Positions 43,020-53,477 of a DNA stretch of 64,000 bases are shown one piece after another. Each line of letters starts with the position of its first letter. The first letter of the stretch is position 1. Under the pieces are notes generated by a model that was not told the DNA's origin, ran no database searches, and saw only the letters and a list, made by a program, of their open reading frames with translations. This stretch comes from Ilyonectria destructans (taxonomy: Eukaryota > Ascomycota > Sordariomycetes > Hypocreales > Nectriaceae): positions 186,001 through 250,000 of the forward strand of contig JAHEWK010000025.1 of assembly GCA_020740775.1 (NCBI GenBank), read 5' to 3'. A program made the translations under genes and the position numbers.

Positions 43020-44717
43020 TTACTCTAGCTCAAGGTGACCCAGGTCCCCCATCAGCTCGTCCACACTATTAATAATATCGCCAGGTAGCTCAGTTCCGGA
43101 GAGGCTATTGTTAATAGGCTCAAGGTAGTTCTGCTCGAGGAGCTGAAGCTAAAGTATTATCAGCTAGCTTTTAAGTGCAATAGAGTACTTTTTTACGTAC
43201 GAACCTCTCTTGCCCCCCAACTGGACTCTCTGGGATGCTCAGCACCGGACTTGCCCCGCAGTTGAGATGAACCTGAATCTTATCTCTAAGCCGTAAGTAG
43301 ATCGCGAGGTGTGGTCGCTTCTGATCAAGCTCCCCATCTAGCTGACCATCGAACTGAAGATCCCGAAGCTGTTGATCACACCAGTCCGTTGTTATTGGGT
43401 CAAGAAGATCGTCTATATCGATAGAATCGACAGCAGCCATCATCTGGGCAAGCCCATCTCGAGCCGCAGGCCCTACATAGACTGCCCAGTTCTCCACTTC
43501 GCTTGTATTATACAGATCCATCGGGATCCCGGCGACGAGATGCTCCCTATTCTTCTGTGGCCGGATGCGATGGCCGTTCCACATCTCCGTAAAGTCCGCA
43601 ACCTCTTGACGGATCATGGGTCCATAGAGAGCATACACCGCGATCTGGTGAGCAAGACGGTTTGGTTGGAAGAGGCCGCTATCAATCAGCTCGTGTGAGA
43701 ACGCGATCCAGCGCTGACTGACGCCTTTGAGTAGCTTTTCCCACCAAGACTCGATCCGTTGGTTCGATGTGCTTGGCCCCCAGATATGACAGGAGCTCAG
43801 TCTCGCTCCCTGCCTGTGGACTCGTTGGTCGTTATCCTCGGTGGTATACCGAAACTCTGTCTGATCAAGGTCGGCGAGCATCGCCTGGGCTCCGGCCCAA
43901 AGAGGAGTCTCGATACCATGATCCGAGCGGGTGAAAAGGGGGCGGACCCCTGAGTACGACACAGTCCGTAGAAACTGTTTGAGTAAACTCAGCGCAGTCA
44001 TGTTCCCCCTGCCGACATATATCCAGATGATGGCTCTCGAGTACGTGTCGATACAGGCGTAGATAGAGAAGCCGAAGTTCTTAAGCTTCTCATACCATCG
44101 AGAGACCACATGAAGTTAGGCCTAGGAACCTGGAAGTTCTTCCGGTGCTTCCAATCAGCAAGGCGTCTTTATTCCGCGCGCTTCTTCCACTCTGGGTTCA
44201 TTTAGTACTCGCGATATAAAGTGTTCTGGCCGACAAGGACGCCGGCACGGATGCGGACGTAATGGTATAGATACCCCCTGCCAAATCCTCTGATGCTTAA
44301 ATACTGACAGTCGTCTTAGAAGAGGAACTCTCTTACTTTTTGAATAGCCTCCTGTCATTCAGCCAGATCTCGGAAGCGCCGCTTCATGCCATGCTTCGGA
44401 CGATACTCCTGTACAGTCCGCTCGGAGATCTCGATGCCGCGTCGCTTGAGATCACGGACGATGGAAGTGTCGCTATATCCGTATCGGTAGAAGTAGCCTT
44501 CGATCAGCTCGACGAAGGTGTTGGTATCAATCTTTGAGTGAAGGGGGGAGTACTCCTGGGCACCCCATTCCGCTAACCTCCTTTTCAGGGTTCTGACGTC
44601 GAGTATGTGCCCATCGTCGCGGAGATGGGCATATATAGTGTCAATAGATAGTCCTTCTCGCCGCTGCTCGAGGATCCAGTCCTTGACGCGCTCCAAGTCC
44701 TTACGGGGCCTCGGCAT
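43020..44717 (-). pseudogene. Integrase-like DDE transposase of copy 2, inactivated
   Basis: Homologue of 632-2350. The frame starts MPRPRKDLERVKDWILEQ with the N-terminal helix-turn-helix blocks. From about 44355 the reading meets four in-frame stops before the core (after RFRDLAE, EFLF, YREY and KKRAE), at least one where Trp is likely (TGA). A one-base deletion near 44097 splits the first catalytic motif SLDG|YEKLK. The rest of the core is open (D in TRSDHGIE, E in QRIESWWE). A GTACGT...TTTAG intron at 43199-43150 precedes an acidic last exon ending TAA at 43020, matching the copy-1 intron position. The protein is dead as written; the stops look like RIP or ageing. Confidence 0.85.
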
Positions 44718-45958
44718 TGTGCGAGACGCAGACCAGGGGTTCGAAATCGTAGTAGAGGTCGGAGTTCATACCAGCTTCCAAGGCTTCCAGCTGCAATATC
44801 CCGCCCCCTCTGAACCGGCATTATCGGAGCTTCGGCGCCGATGGAATGGCATCAGCACCACTTGGTATGGCATCAGCTCTGCTACATTGAAAACAGTGCG
44901 CTATCATATCAATACTGTAGCCCCATATAAAAACCCCGAAAGCCTATGTGCGAAATAGCTCCAGTCATTTTCGTACATGGTTTTGTCACCCATGTGGTAA
45001 TGTGCGACCGTACAATTCTGAGACGCTAACCACAGTCCGCAGACGCTAGTTACACTCTTCTGCCGCACCAACATCCGCAGGTCAGGCGTCCGTCAGTGAA
45101 CCATACCTGCCTCACGAACCGTGGAATACGTATCAGCCCGTGTACTACCAACGGTCCACGGTCCATTGAGTAGGCAGCCCGGCACTGCCTTCTGGGAGCT
45201 TCCCTGGCTCACCTTCCCGCCAACCTGTGCCGCTGATCAGTGGCTCAGAAGCTTCATCCAGGACTGTCGGTGCCTGGCAAGAACAAGGCCCCTTGACCCT
45301 TGTCATGAAGGACATCTGACATCTTCGACAGCGGAGAAACGGCAAAATGGGGGAGGGGACGCAAATTGGGGTTCGACAACACCGACAGGAACCAACAACC
45401 CCACCTCTCCAATAGCAAATTAGACTTGTATGGCACTTTGTCTCAGAGATTTGGGTTCGCTTGGCACACCCTGTCTCTTGAAGCGCCCCTCGTCCTGTTG
45501 GTATGTGACGATGTGAGATGTGATGGATGATGGTGGGGTTGGAATGGGTCTGCCCCTACATGGAGGGCGTCATCTACTTCGGCAGTGGCAAAGGGGATGT
45601 TTGAGAAGGTCAGATCGAGTACGTGGCCAGCAGAGTGGGTAGGGTTTCCCCGCGCCTCCGACGTATGCCAGTGAGTGTGTTGCTGCCCATCTCGCAATGT
45701 CGCAATCGGCGCTATGGCTGTGGCAGATATTTGGTTCCCATAGCATATGCCAAGTCGCCGCCGATGACACAGTTGGGCGGGGTTGTTAGGTTGAGTAGCA
45801 GCCCTCTTGTGTGGCTTGTTGGCTCATGCGGCGCTCGGTAGACGTTCACCATTATCCAGAGGAGATCTCTCGAGTCCCAGGGGCGTCGTTATGTCTAGGT
45901 GTCTTACTTTTTGTACGTACGTCGCCACACGAGGTAGTGTGCTGCGGTCCTCCCAGCT

Positions 45959-46107
45959 AGGGTGGCGATCAATTCAATCTGGGGCGTCGATTGAGTTGAG
46001 TCAGGGGTGGCACGGTCTGTGTTATGGCACGTGCACGCTCGCACGGTTCACATATTGATCTTTTGTCCACCGTAGGTGTGAGTGGATTGAATAGATCGCC
46101 ACCCTGC
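45959..46107. mobile_element. 149-bp MITE with 8-bp target duplication
   Basis: Inverted ends AGGGTGGCGATCAATTCAAT at 45959 and its near-complement ending at 46105 match at 20 of 21 positions. The 8-mer TCCCAGCT flanks it at 45951-45958 and 46108-46115, with two extra bases (GC) inside the right end. An 8-bp duplication suggests a hAT-mobilised MITE. Confidence 0.75.
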
Positions 46108-47206
46108 TCCCAGCTATCCTCGTGCGAAGAAACATTCGGCATCTCAAAGTGCCGGCTAGAGAGGCCCTTCATCCATTGGTCAACTGTATTGGTCCAACTG
46201 AGAGTCTATCTGTCCAAGCTGGTGTTCATGTGGAGGCGCAAGAAGAATATCCAGATGCGGACGGGGGCTGGGTGACAGCCCAGTGGCTACTGTGTGACGC
46301 GTCGCTCAAGCGTCGAGCTGATTGGCTGAGATGAAACATGAGACGTCCAGATTCGAAAGTTTACGACGTTGACGCGGCGCTCTTGACATCCTACAATATT
46401 TCCCATCTTCTGGTCCGGCTTCCTGAATAGCAGTCCCATATTCTAAGAAAGGGGTTTTCAAAGGGTTGAAAGTTACAGTATTGCTATTCCATGGATGTTG
46501 ATCTTCTTCCGTTTCAAATACCGTCTTAGACCGTTAGACGGCGGACACAAAAGACTCAAGGCTGCGTCGCGATTGAGGACAGATTCTTCCGCCATCATCG
46601 AAAGGAGACATCGCCTCTTCGGTGCAAATGATCATCTCACAAAACAAAATTGGTTAAAGGATTGGGCAGATATCTATCAGACCAGAACCATATACTCCCG
46701 TGGTCATTGTCTTGTGATGACAAGGGATGAAGATTGAGGTCGAGCGGCCGCAAATGTAAGTTGGATATTTCTCTTCCTGCACAGGCGCTAATGGCGGGGG
46801 TGGCTCACAAGGGTGGCTGACAGGTAATGGCGGCGTAGGTCGGTAATAGAAGAGCAAAAAAATGCCTACCAAAAAGACGCGATCTCATCAGCAAAAAGGC
46901 ATTATTTAGTTGCGAAGCTAATAGTCCCTTCTTATGTCGATCTGATTAGCTGTCAAAAATAAGAGGGGGCACTTTTGGCTGGTGGCCAGCGGCTTCGCTC
47001 TTCTGGTCAATGTTAAGCGGTTACTATGGTGGCTGCCGTACGTTCCGCCGGAATATCAGCCGTCAGCACGAACGGCCAAAAATAGCCTTTTTCAGTGAAC
47101 GCAGAGAGTGAGTGGATGTTTAGTTGTGTACTGTGTTCACACTGTGTCCAGCCCCCGCGTAAACCCTAAACCCTCTACCCTGCCTGGAGCTGAACCCACG
47201 CTCTCA

Positions 47207-47250
47207 CCAACACGACCAACACGACCAACACGACCAACACGACACAATGT
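47207..47250 (+). repeat. 9-bp tandem repeat (CAACACGAC)n
   Basis: About four and a half copies of ACCAACACG precede an ACACAATG. No coding or telomeric role is apparent. Confidence 0.8.
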
Positions 47251-47363
47251 GAAGGCCTCGTTACACACTGTAGGGAAGATCATACATCGATCCTTGACGC
47301 ACAGGCCAGCGCCGGGGCTCTCGTTTTGAAAAAAACGGTAGGTCTACATACAACCTGGTTATT

Positions 47364-47678
47364 CTACTCGGCCCTGGGAATACAGCCTGGTTTATGGATT
47401 GGCCAATCCTGTTTTTGATGGTCCCTTCCACAGTAAGCTACAGCACGACACCGCCCGCATTTCTTCACCCCTTCCACTTTCGCGCATACCTTACAACTCA
47501 TAACCGTTTCAACGACTAGCGGATCTGTATATTGAGGGTTGCCGTCTGGCCTACGAGGCCTGGATATCATCCGTACTGTTTCTTGCCGTACCTGAGTCCG
47601 GCATTTCTCCTGCCCACAGAGTGGCTCCACAATAACCATGAAACGAGGCTCGGCCTCGTGAAGGAAGGCCATGGGCAA
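47364..47678 (-). pseudogene. Truncated MYND zinc finger paralogue
   Basis: The reading frame encodes about 104 residues with no upstream ATG supporting a full protein (the first Met is 47672). It has EPLCGQEKCRTQVRQETV and then a full MYND finger: CKVCAKVEGVKKCGRCRAVA, ending CGRDHQKQDWPIHKPGC. It aligns with the downstream half of the 264-residue neighbour, whose first ~85 residues (including CANCGSP) have no match here. It is best read as a tandem duplicate that lost its 5' half, although an unrecognised upstream exon is possible. Confidence 0.65.
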
Positions 47679-47826
47679 CGGCGGGGCAGTCGCGGCTGGT
47701 TGGCCGCGGCTAGAATGCCGAAGGCAATCCGCTTCGCGTTCGCCCTAAAAGAACCGCTGTCCCCTGCCGTCCTAGCCGTCTGTAGGAATACAACTCTCCT
47801 TCCAAATAGCTTCTTTCTGTTGCCTA

Positions 47827-48621
47827 CTATCCCCGCCCATTACCTAGTAACTGCGCCAATACTTCCTCGCGACTCAGCTCCACGTATCGTTCCGGCTCAC
47901 CAGGGGCCGAGACATTGAACACCCCGCTGTGTGTGATAGACACCTCCGGGTCGGGATCTGTGATATTGTCCAACGGGGTCTGGTATCCTTCCACGACCGG
48001 GTCTCCTGCGACTACGGGGTCGTTCGAGGTCGCAGCTATCCTGGTAGAATCGCTGTCGACATTCGCCCTGGCGGCGCAGTCCTTCTTGTGTGTCTTCCAA
48101 TCCGCCTTCTGGTGGTCTTTCCCGCAATAAGCCACGGTCGAGCACCGCGAACACCACTTCGCCCCTTCCGTCTTCCGACATACGTTACAGTGTGCAACTT
48201 TGTAAGAAGTGGTGGGTCCCGGTAGATTTCGCCTCTCGCGCTCTTCGTTGGCTTCAGCTGTGACCTCTAGCGATGCTTGCAGTATCTGGGTTCTGCAATG
48301 CTCCTCTCCACACGCTGGATAAACCCAGACGAGGACCATAGGATCACCCGGTCGGTGAAGCCAGGACTGAGTGGTCTGCAACGCCTTTACCGTGGGCGAC
48401 CCACAGTTTGCACAAGAGGGGCCCGACATCGCCTTACAGGCCGGTTCGTGCTCCTTAAAGATGGGCCGCAGTGCGTCCGCAAAACGCTGTTGGTATTCGG
48501 CATCGGATTGTGCCAATCGAGTATCGACGTTGAGGAGACTGCGTGGGATTTCGTGGACAACCCGTAGCTTTCCGTCAGTCTCCATACAGTGGAATTCGAA
48601 GCGAACGGCTTGCGTCGCCAT
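47827..48621 (-). CDS. MYND zinc finger protein
   Basis: A 264-residue, single-exon protein. The N-terminal part has a first Cys cluster (CANCGSP, then CGEEHCRTQ, about 72-108) that may bind zinc. A MYND finger follows at about 146-185: CNVCRKTEGAKWCSRCSTVA and CGKDHQKADWKTHKKDC, with all seven Cys and the His in place. The C-terminal 75 residues are acidic and Val/Pro-rich without a domain. MYND fingers mediate protein-protein binding, usually to Pro-rich peptides; no SET or other catalytic domain is present. A truncated paralogue lies immediately downstream on the same strand, so the pair arose by tandem duplication. Confidence 0.8.
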   Translation of the reverse strand: MATQAVRFEFHCMETDGKLRVVHEIPRSLLNVDTRLAQSDAEYQQRFADALRPIFKEHEPACKAMSGPSCANCGSPTVKALQTTQSWLHRPGDPMVLVWVYPACGEEHCRTQILQASLEVTAEANEERERRNLPGPTTSYKVAHCNVCRKTEGAKWCSRCSTVAYCGKDHQKADWKTHKKDCAARANVDSDSTRIAATSNDPVVAGDPVVEGYQTPLDNITDPDPEVSITHSGVFNVSAPGEPERYVELSREEVLAQLLGNGRG

Positions 48622-49090
48622 AGTAATGAATATCGAGGATCGAGGCCCTGCACTGCTGAGCTTTGGTGTAGATCCGATCTTGCTGACTTCTGGCGATCGA
48701 CTTTGTTTGAAGGAAAAAGGACAACCGAGGAAGACGCGATGCGAAACATGTTAGATCTACCTGGCTCGGTGGGTAATTAAGCCGAGCGAGCCAGCCACGA
48801 TTTTTAGCCACCTGTTGGATTGTGACCCTGTATTACGAAACCTCTGATAGATCGATATCCTGACCTTATATTAGATTGTGGCTGTGTAATGCATCAAGGA
48901 GGCTATTCAGGTATCAGAATACTGGGATATCTGCATCTATGGCTGATGATGATAAAACCCCGCTCTAGAGGAAAGTGGGAACAAGAACAAGAACAACAAA
49001 ATATACCATCAAGAATAAATCCACATTTATCTGGCTATCCCTAATCATACTAAAGACACACCGCGTATCCAACACCTTAGTCAGAGGGGG
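48622..49090. other. No gene seen; MYND promoter and MULE left flank
   Basis: This interval separates the MYND start from the MULE. A/T-rich without clear motifs. The final nine bases before the MULE are its left target duplication (49091-49099). Confidence 0.5.
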
Positions 49091-49471
49091 CGTGAGATGG
49101 GCGAGCGTTACCTGCACAGCCGGCTGTGCAAATAACGTCACGTGATAAATCGCACAGCCGGCTGTACGAATAATGTCTGCTAATATAAGCGACATATGTG
49201 TGATATCTCTTATACACACATATCACAGTATTTCTTCATCCAATTGAAGAAAAAGCTAGTACATTGTATATATAGCTATTCAATGCACAATATGTGATCT
49301 CTTGACAACAGACCAGTCTGCCCGAGACCGTGATGAACGCACAATGCATCTTCAGATCATCACAGCTGTCACAGTGGAAATGAATCACTTTACATCGTGT
49401 GATATATAGAGCAGGGCTTTGCCTCTCTCTTGGAAGAAGCTCTCTTTTCCCACATCAAATATTATCCTGAA

Positions 49472-50160
49472 GATGTATAATTGCAACCAAAGCCAGCGTC
49501 AGAACGCTCCAGACATCCCCATCTGGGTGGATAATACAGCAACACCAGCAGGGCCTTTCCCAGTAAACAACAACAACCAGTTTATTCTACAGCCTATTGC
49601 CAATAATCAATAAGGGCAGTTACCAGCCTGCCTCCCTCATACATCAACAGCTCCATTTCCTGTTGAGTTTTGGAGGTCTGTTACGACCTTACCAACAGAT
49701 CCAACCTCTCCTACTACACTCTATGCAGACCCCCAAGTACTTACAAGAGCTCAAGCTACTCAATACCCTCCTCAAGGGTTGCCTGTTATTACAGAGGCAC
49801 TGCCATTTTGTCACAGGCTGAGGCCTTAGTAAGGGTTCCGGCTGTGCCGGAACCCGGCCCTCGCCGGGGCTCCACCGAGACCCCGGCGATTTCCCTCGGA
49901 CCGGGATTTAGCCAAGCCTAGCGCTCTCGCGAGCATACTCCTTTCCTAGCTGCTAGAGGCTAAGGGCTTCCCTTCTTCCTTTTTGCTCTTTAGCTTTAGA
50001 TAGACAATCTTACGGCAACAGCCTGTTGAACAAACTCCTGTCCAGCCCTTCACACATTTGGATATTAGGTTAGGGGAGAGTGGCATATTGGGTATCTTAA
50101 TGATGTTATTTATGAATGGCAATATCGCATTCATCCTGATGTAACTCCTATATGGACTTA
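49472..50160 (+). pseudogene. Decayed plus-strand reading frame in the left half of the MULE
   Basis: From ATG 49472 a frame reads MYNCNQSQRQNAPDIPIWVD and on to a stop at 49613. A second frame continues with Pro/Thr-rich text (TLPTDPTSPTTLYADPQVLT) to the solo LTR at 49808. Past the LTR, a frame reads GEWHIGYLNDVIYEWQYRIH and DVTPIWT. The alternation of readable pieces suggests a second gene or captured fragment on the strand opposite the transposase. No domain is recognised and the case for a real gene is weak. Confidence 0.3.
49808..50054 (-). repeat. 247-bp solo LTR (family 2) with CATTT target duplication
   Basis: It reads TGTCACAGGC...GCCCTTCACA, flanked by CATTT at 49803-49807 and 50055-50059. 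The reverse-complement copy is at 54623-55271. It includes a GC-rich stem GGTTCCGGCTGTGCCGGAACC. Its presence inside the MULE dates it after that insertion. Confidence 0.92.
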
Positions 50161-50931
50161 AAGTCGATTTCAGGCTTTTGATAATTTATATTGCAATAGG
50201 AACATTACGGTCCCAGGCACAGTATGGCTAATAGCTGCTGTAGGGATGACCTCGAACTTATCAAATCTCCGGGCAATAGAGGGGATTAGGGATTCATATT
50301 TGGAATGTTGATCCAAATGGCTATATTATGTGGATGTAGTAGGGAACACAGTAGTATTATTGAATAGTTCAATAAATACACTATCATATTATTTTTACAA
50401 TATCTCCAGTTGTTTTGTAGGTAACTACTAAGCCTACATAACCCTGCATTGAAACTCGGCTATAGCTCTATCAAATTAAGCTATTGGATTACTATAACTA
50501 TACTCGGAGATTCTCCTTTTCTTTCTCTTTTGAATGATATATACCGATTGCATTTCCCGTTACTCTTCCAACTATCAGCAGGGGGGATTCTTATTGCCAT
50601 ACAATCTCTCCTGTACTTGAAGATCTCTCTTAGCTGCATCCCAAATATCTTGCATGCCTCGCCGCCCTAAGAATGGCTACTCTACTATCTCTATCCCTAC
50701 ATCTCATTCAATCCTCTCATTCTCAGCTTTATCCCAATCAAGATAACTCATCATCTCCTCCTTAGTCCAGTCTCTAATACTATTTCCCACCCTGCAATAA
50801 CTCCCCATTTGCTTGAAGTTAAGACACCAGTCATAATCTGCTTTACTGTAACGTAGAGGTAGCCCCATAGCCTTTCGGTATTGTTAATTGGTCTTGTAGG
50901 CTCTACGATGCAATGTAGTAAACTAGGCCTC

Positions 50932-53273
50932 TCATGCCTCTTTATATCGTTGGAAGATAGCACAGGGGTCATCAGCTTGTAATACAGGCACTACTATTGC
51001 ATTTACTGTTATAATAGTTGTTGGTCTAGCTACTAAAGAAGATATTATATAAGTTGTTGTATGCATTGTTATATGTATTATTGTATAGGCTACAGTCTCA
51101 GATACTGTAGAGGATTCTACTGGGGATGACGGGGATAGTAAGTAGGTTATAGAGCGAGTAGATGTATGTATTGTTATATATGTTGTTGTGGTGGTTTGGA
51201 TAGAAGCTTGCAATAGATGTTCATAGCATAAGGAGCATACTTTAGACCTCATTATGTGGCCTTTCTCATGACATCTCGAACATATTGGCAGAGCCTTTAG
51301 TTGTACTGCCTTCTCAACCTGTTCAAATGTACAGGGCTCCTGCTGTATGTTTATTGATGGCAGTGTTGAACGAGCTGCTAGACGATCAAACTGCATGTAA
51401 GGCTCAATAATAAGCTGGAGGATTCCTAAGTATTGAAGATACTAATGTGAATGGAAATGATGTAGTTGAAGGGGCTGATTTTGCTTCAGTAAAGGCTGAA
51501 GTAAATAAGCATAAGGCAGACTAAGAGTCTTAGTGAAGACCCCTATGCATACAGGATAATCAGTCAATAGTTGTTGCTATTAATCCTCAACTTTCAGCAG
51601 GACTTTATATAAGATCCAACCACAGATATTACTGTATAATACCCCAGATAACCAAAGAGGTGTACCGATATGCTGCTTGACTTGGCTTACCTCAAGTTCA
51701 GCAAGCTGATTTGATAGAACAAGCTTAATGATCCTTCAGGCCTCAAAGAGGTCAGCTTGTAAGGTTTTCAAATGAGATTTGATAAGCTGATGAATGCCTT
51801 TACCCCGTGATGTAACATATTGCTTAAAGTGGAGGTATTGGTTAACCCACGCCTTGACAAACCTCTCTTTGTAGAGATCTAGCCAGGTGTCTATGATATA
51901 GCCCACCTTATTGATATAGGCAGGGATATAACGTTCCTTGAACTTCTTAAGTCTCTTGTTGTAGATATCCTCAGTCGGTGAGGCTATAATATTATGCTAA
52001 GAGCCATAGAACTCCTTCCACTCTTCATATCCTTGAGGATTGTTCTTATCTCGAGTAAATACCGGCAAGCAATAGCTTAGGACTGCTTTATTGATATGCC
52101 ATAAACATAACATTGAGATTGACTCAGGGAAACAAGAGAAAGAGGAAACAGCATTCATATAAGCAAGATAGCGATCTGTTAGTATCACTAATAGAAGAGC
52201 CACTTCATAAAGCTCATATATACTCCATAAATATTCAAGAGCCCAGATGAAGTCATTCTCTTCCTTGCCACTTAGGAATGCAAATACAATATAGAAGGAT
52301 CGTTGACAAGTATCAACACTAACTATATCAAGAAGCAGCATCTTGTACTTATTGGTCTTATATATACAGTCTAAGATAAGTACTTCAGGATATGATTTGA
52401 GGTATCCTAGTGACTTTGAATGTGCAAATAATACTGCCACCACTCTGCCACTTGCGTCAAGGTGAATTCGACTCCAGAAGCCCTCGCTCTTGAGCTGGTC
52501 AGCAGGGGCATGCATGTTGCTTTAACCTCAAGCAAGATCCCGCTTGCCTCGTGCAATACAATTGGAGATATCTTGCCGTGTAGCAAGTGTATCTGAGGTT
52601 ATGCGTAAGAAGGATCTAATCTCCTTTGTCGCAATACCAGCATTAGAGAGTTATTGGACTGTTAATTCCGCTGGGCTTGAGAGGTGATGAAGCCTTGGGT
52701 GTGCCTGTTGAGTGGAGCTTGGTTCATGATTGTGTTGATCAAATCCAGCTCCGGGACGATGCTTTAGACTCCATATAGTCTTACACAAGCTTTCCTTCGC
52801 TGTGACAGAGAAGAGGCATCCTGTACGACGTGATATGGTGTTCCGTTGCCGTTTCTTTGAAGAGAGAGAAGGGGCATGTGAGGGAAAGATCATGTGACTT
52901 TCATACTTTATGAATAGTCTCACTTTATGAATATTGTGTAAATAGCTTAAGTCAGAGCTTTCCTTAGGAATCTCTTTCTCTCCTTGTAAACAATCATTTT
53001 GCCCAAGTCGCACTCGACCTCGTTCGTGCCCTTGTACCGTCACAGGGCACGCCCTGCTCCACGGTCACAGTTGAAAATAACTCCAGTTCTTCCACTGGGG
53101 GTCTTCCAAGAGCTTTTCACTACGAAGGCATAGCCTCGTGGCGCTGCCCAAGCATTGATTGCTGTATGTAGTTCCTCCCGTGAGTTGAATTCTTCCTCAG
53201 GAGGAAGGACATCGTCAGGGAAGCAACGGGGAACATCAATTGGGTCCATTGTAGCTGAAGAAAGACGCAGCAA
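50932..53273 (-). pseudogene. MULE transposase, fragmented
   Basis: Reading on the minus strand: an N-terminal FAR1-like DNA-binding region (FNSREELHTAINAWAAPRGY, then FNCDRGAGRA), interrupted by a 168-bp solo LTR (52877-53044), resuming with KKRQRNTISRRTGCLFSVTA. The MULE core follows at 52515-51997: catalytic D in LILDCIYKTNKYKM, D in ILTDRYLAYMNAV and the CLWHINKAV motif. After stops near 51990 the frame continues (RLKKFKERYIPAYI) to a C-terminal zinc knuckle, CSRCHEKGHIMRSKVC (51400-50932). At least three stops or shifts break it, so it is inactive. Confidence 0.85.
52877..53044 (-). repeat. 168-bp solo LTR (family 1) with GGGCA target duplication
   Basis: It starts TGTGAGGGAAAG and ends CCGTCACA, flanked by GGGCA at 52872-52876 and 53045-53049. 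It is nearly identical in sequence and exactly equal in length to 36431-36598. It interrupts the MULE transposase between GRA and PLSSKKRQ. Confidence 0.93.
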
Positions 53274-53477
53274 GTTGAATTGATTTGGTAGAAGCTGCCA
53301 ATCGTTGAATTGGGTGCCAATTGCAGTATGTTACCCCTCTGCAAAGTCCACAAATGCCTCACAGTCACACATATGCCGCTTACATTAGCAGACGTTATTC
53401 GCACAGCCGGCTGTGCGATTTATCACGTGACGTTATTTGCACAGCCGGCTGTGCAGGTAACGCTCGCCCGTGAGATG

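Larger units (their letters stand above)
41432..45012. mobile_element. Two-gene integrase-like DDE transposon, copy 2, complete
   Basis: A perfect 29-bp terminal inverted repeat occupies 41432-41460 and 44984-45012 (inward TACGGTCGCACATTACCACA...). The element is flanked by CAATTC at 41426-41431 and 45013-45018, a 6-bp target duplication. It is 3581 bp and carries an accessory gene on plus and a transposase on minus whose stops are 15 bp apart. The target is the last intron of a bZIP gene. Confidence 0.93.
40555..45169 (+). pseudogene. bZIP transcription factor gene carrying a transposon in its last intron
   Basis: Exon 1 40555-40636, GTACGC...CCACAG intron, exon 2 40753-41374, then an intron from GTAGGC (41375) to CCGCAG (45080), and exon 3 45081-45169 ending PHEPWNTYQPVYYQ... 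and TGA. The bZIP is clear: basic region RKRASDREAQRAIRARTKEH and a leucine-zipper register IERLEREIAEL. Exon 3 joins in phase as DDVDDSG|QASVSEPYL. The whole DDE element 41432-45012 sits inside this intron. Exon 2 needs two frame changes to read the expected C-terminal text: one at a 7-G run near 41145, one near 41315. These may be true mutations or homopolymer errors. Confidence 0.7.
45170..47363. other. Gene-poor interval with a small MITE
   Basis: No gene is supported. The only structured item is the 149-bp element at 45959-46107. An 80-codon frame at 46495-46737 has no recognisable features. Near 47207 there is a short 9-bp tandem repeat. Confidence 0.45.
49100..53468 (-). mobile_element. 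MULE (Mutator-like) transposon with 9-bp target duplication
   Basis: Flanked by CGTGAGATG at 49091-49099 and 53469-53477. The inverted ends, about 100 bp, begin GGCGAGCGTTACC and differ at only a few positions (49100-49200 versus 53370-53468). Each end contains two copies of the palindrome GCACAGCCGGCTGTGC (one copy has a single change) separated by AAATAACGTCACGTGATAAA. The 4369-bp interior holds a decayed transposase (minus), a decayed plus-strand reading frame and two unrelated solo LTRs. Confidence 0.93.

Noticed and set aside
46495..46737. 80-codon plus-strand frame
   Set aside because: Short, no recognisable domain, no splice context that extends it.
52651..53043. 130-codon minus-strand frame starting at MTVQGHERGRVRLG
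   Set aside because: The start is the solo LTR; the frame fuses LTR sequence to part of the MULE transposase.
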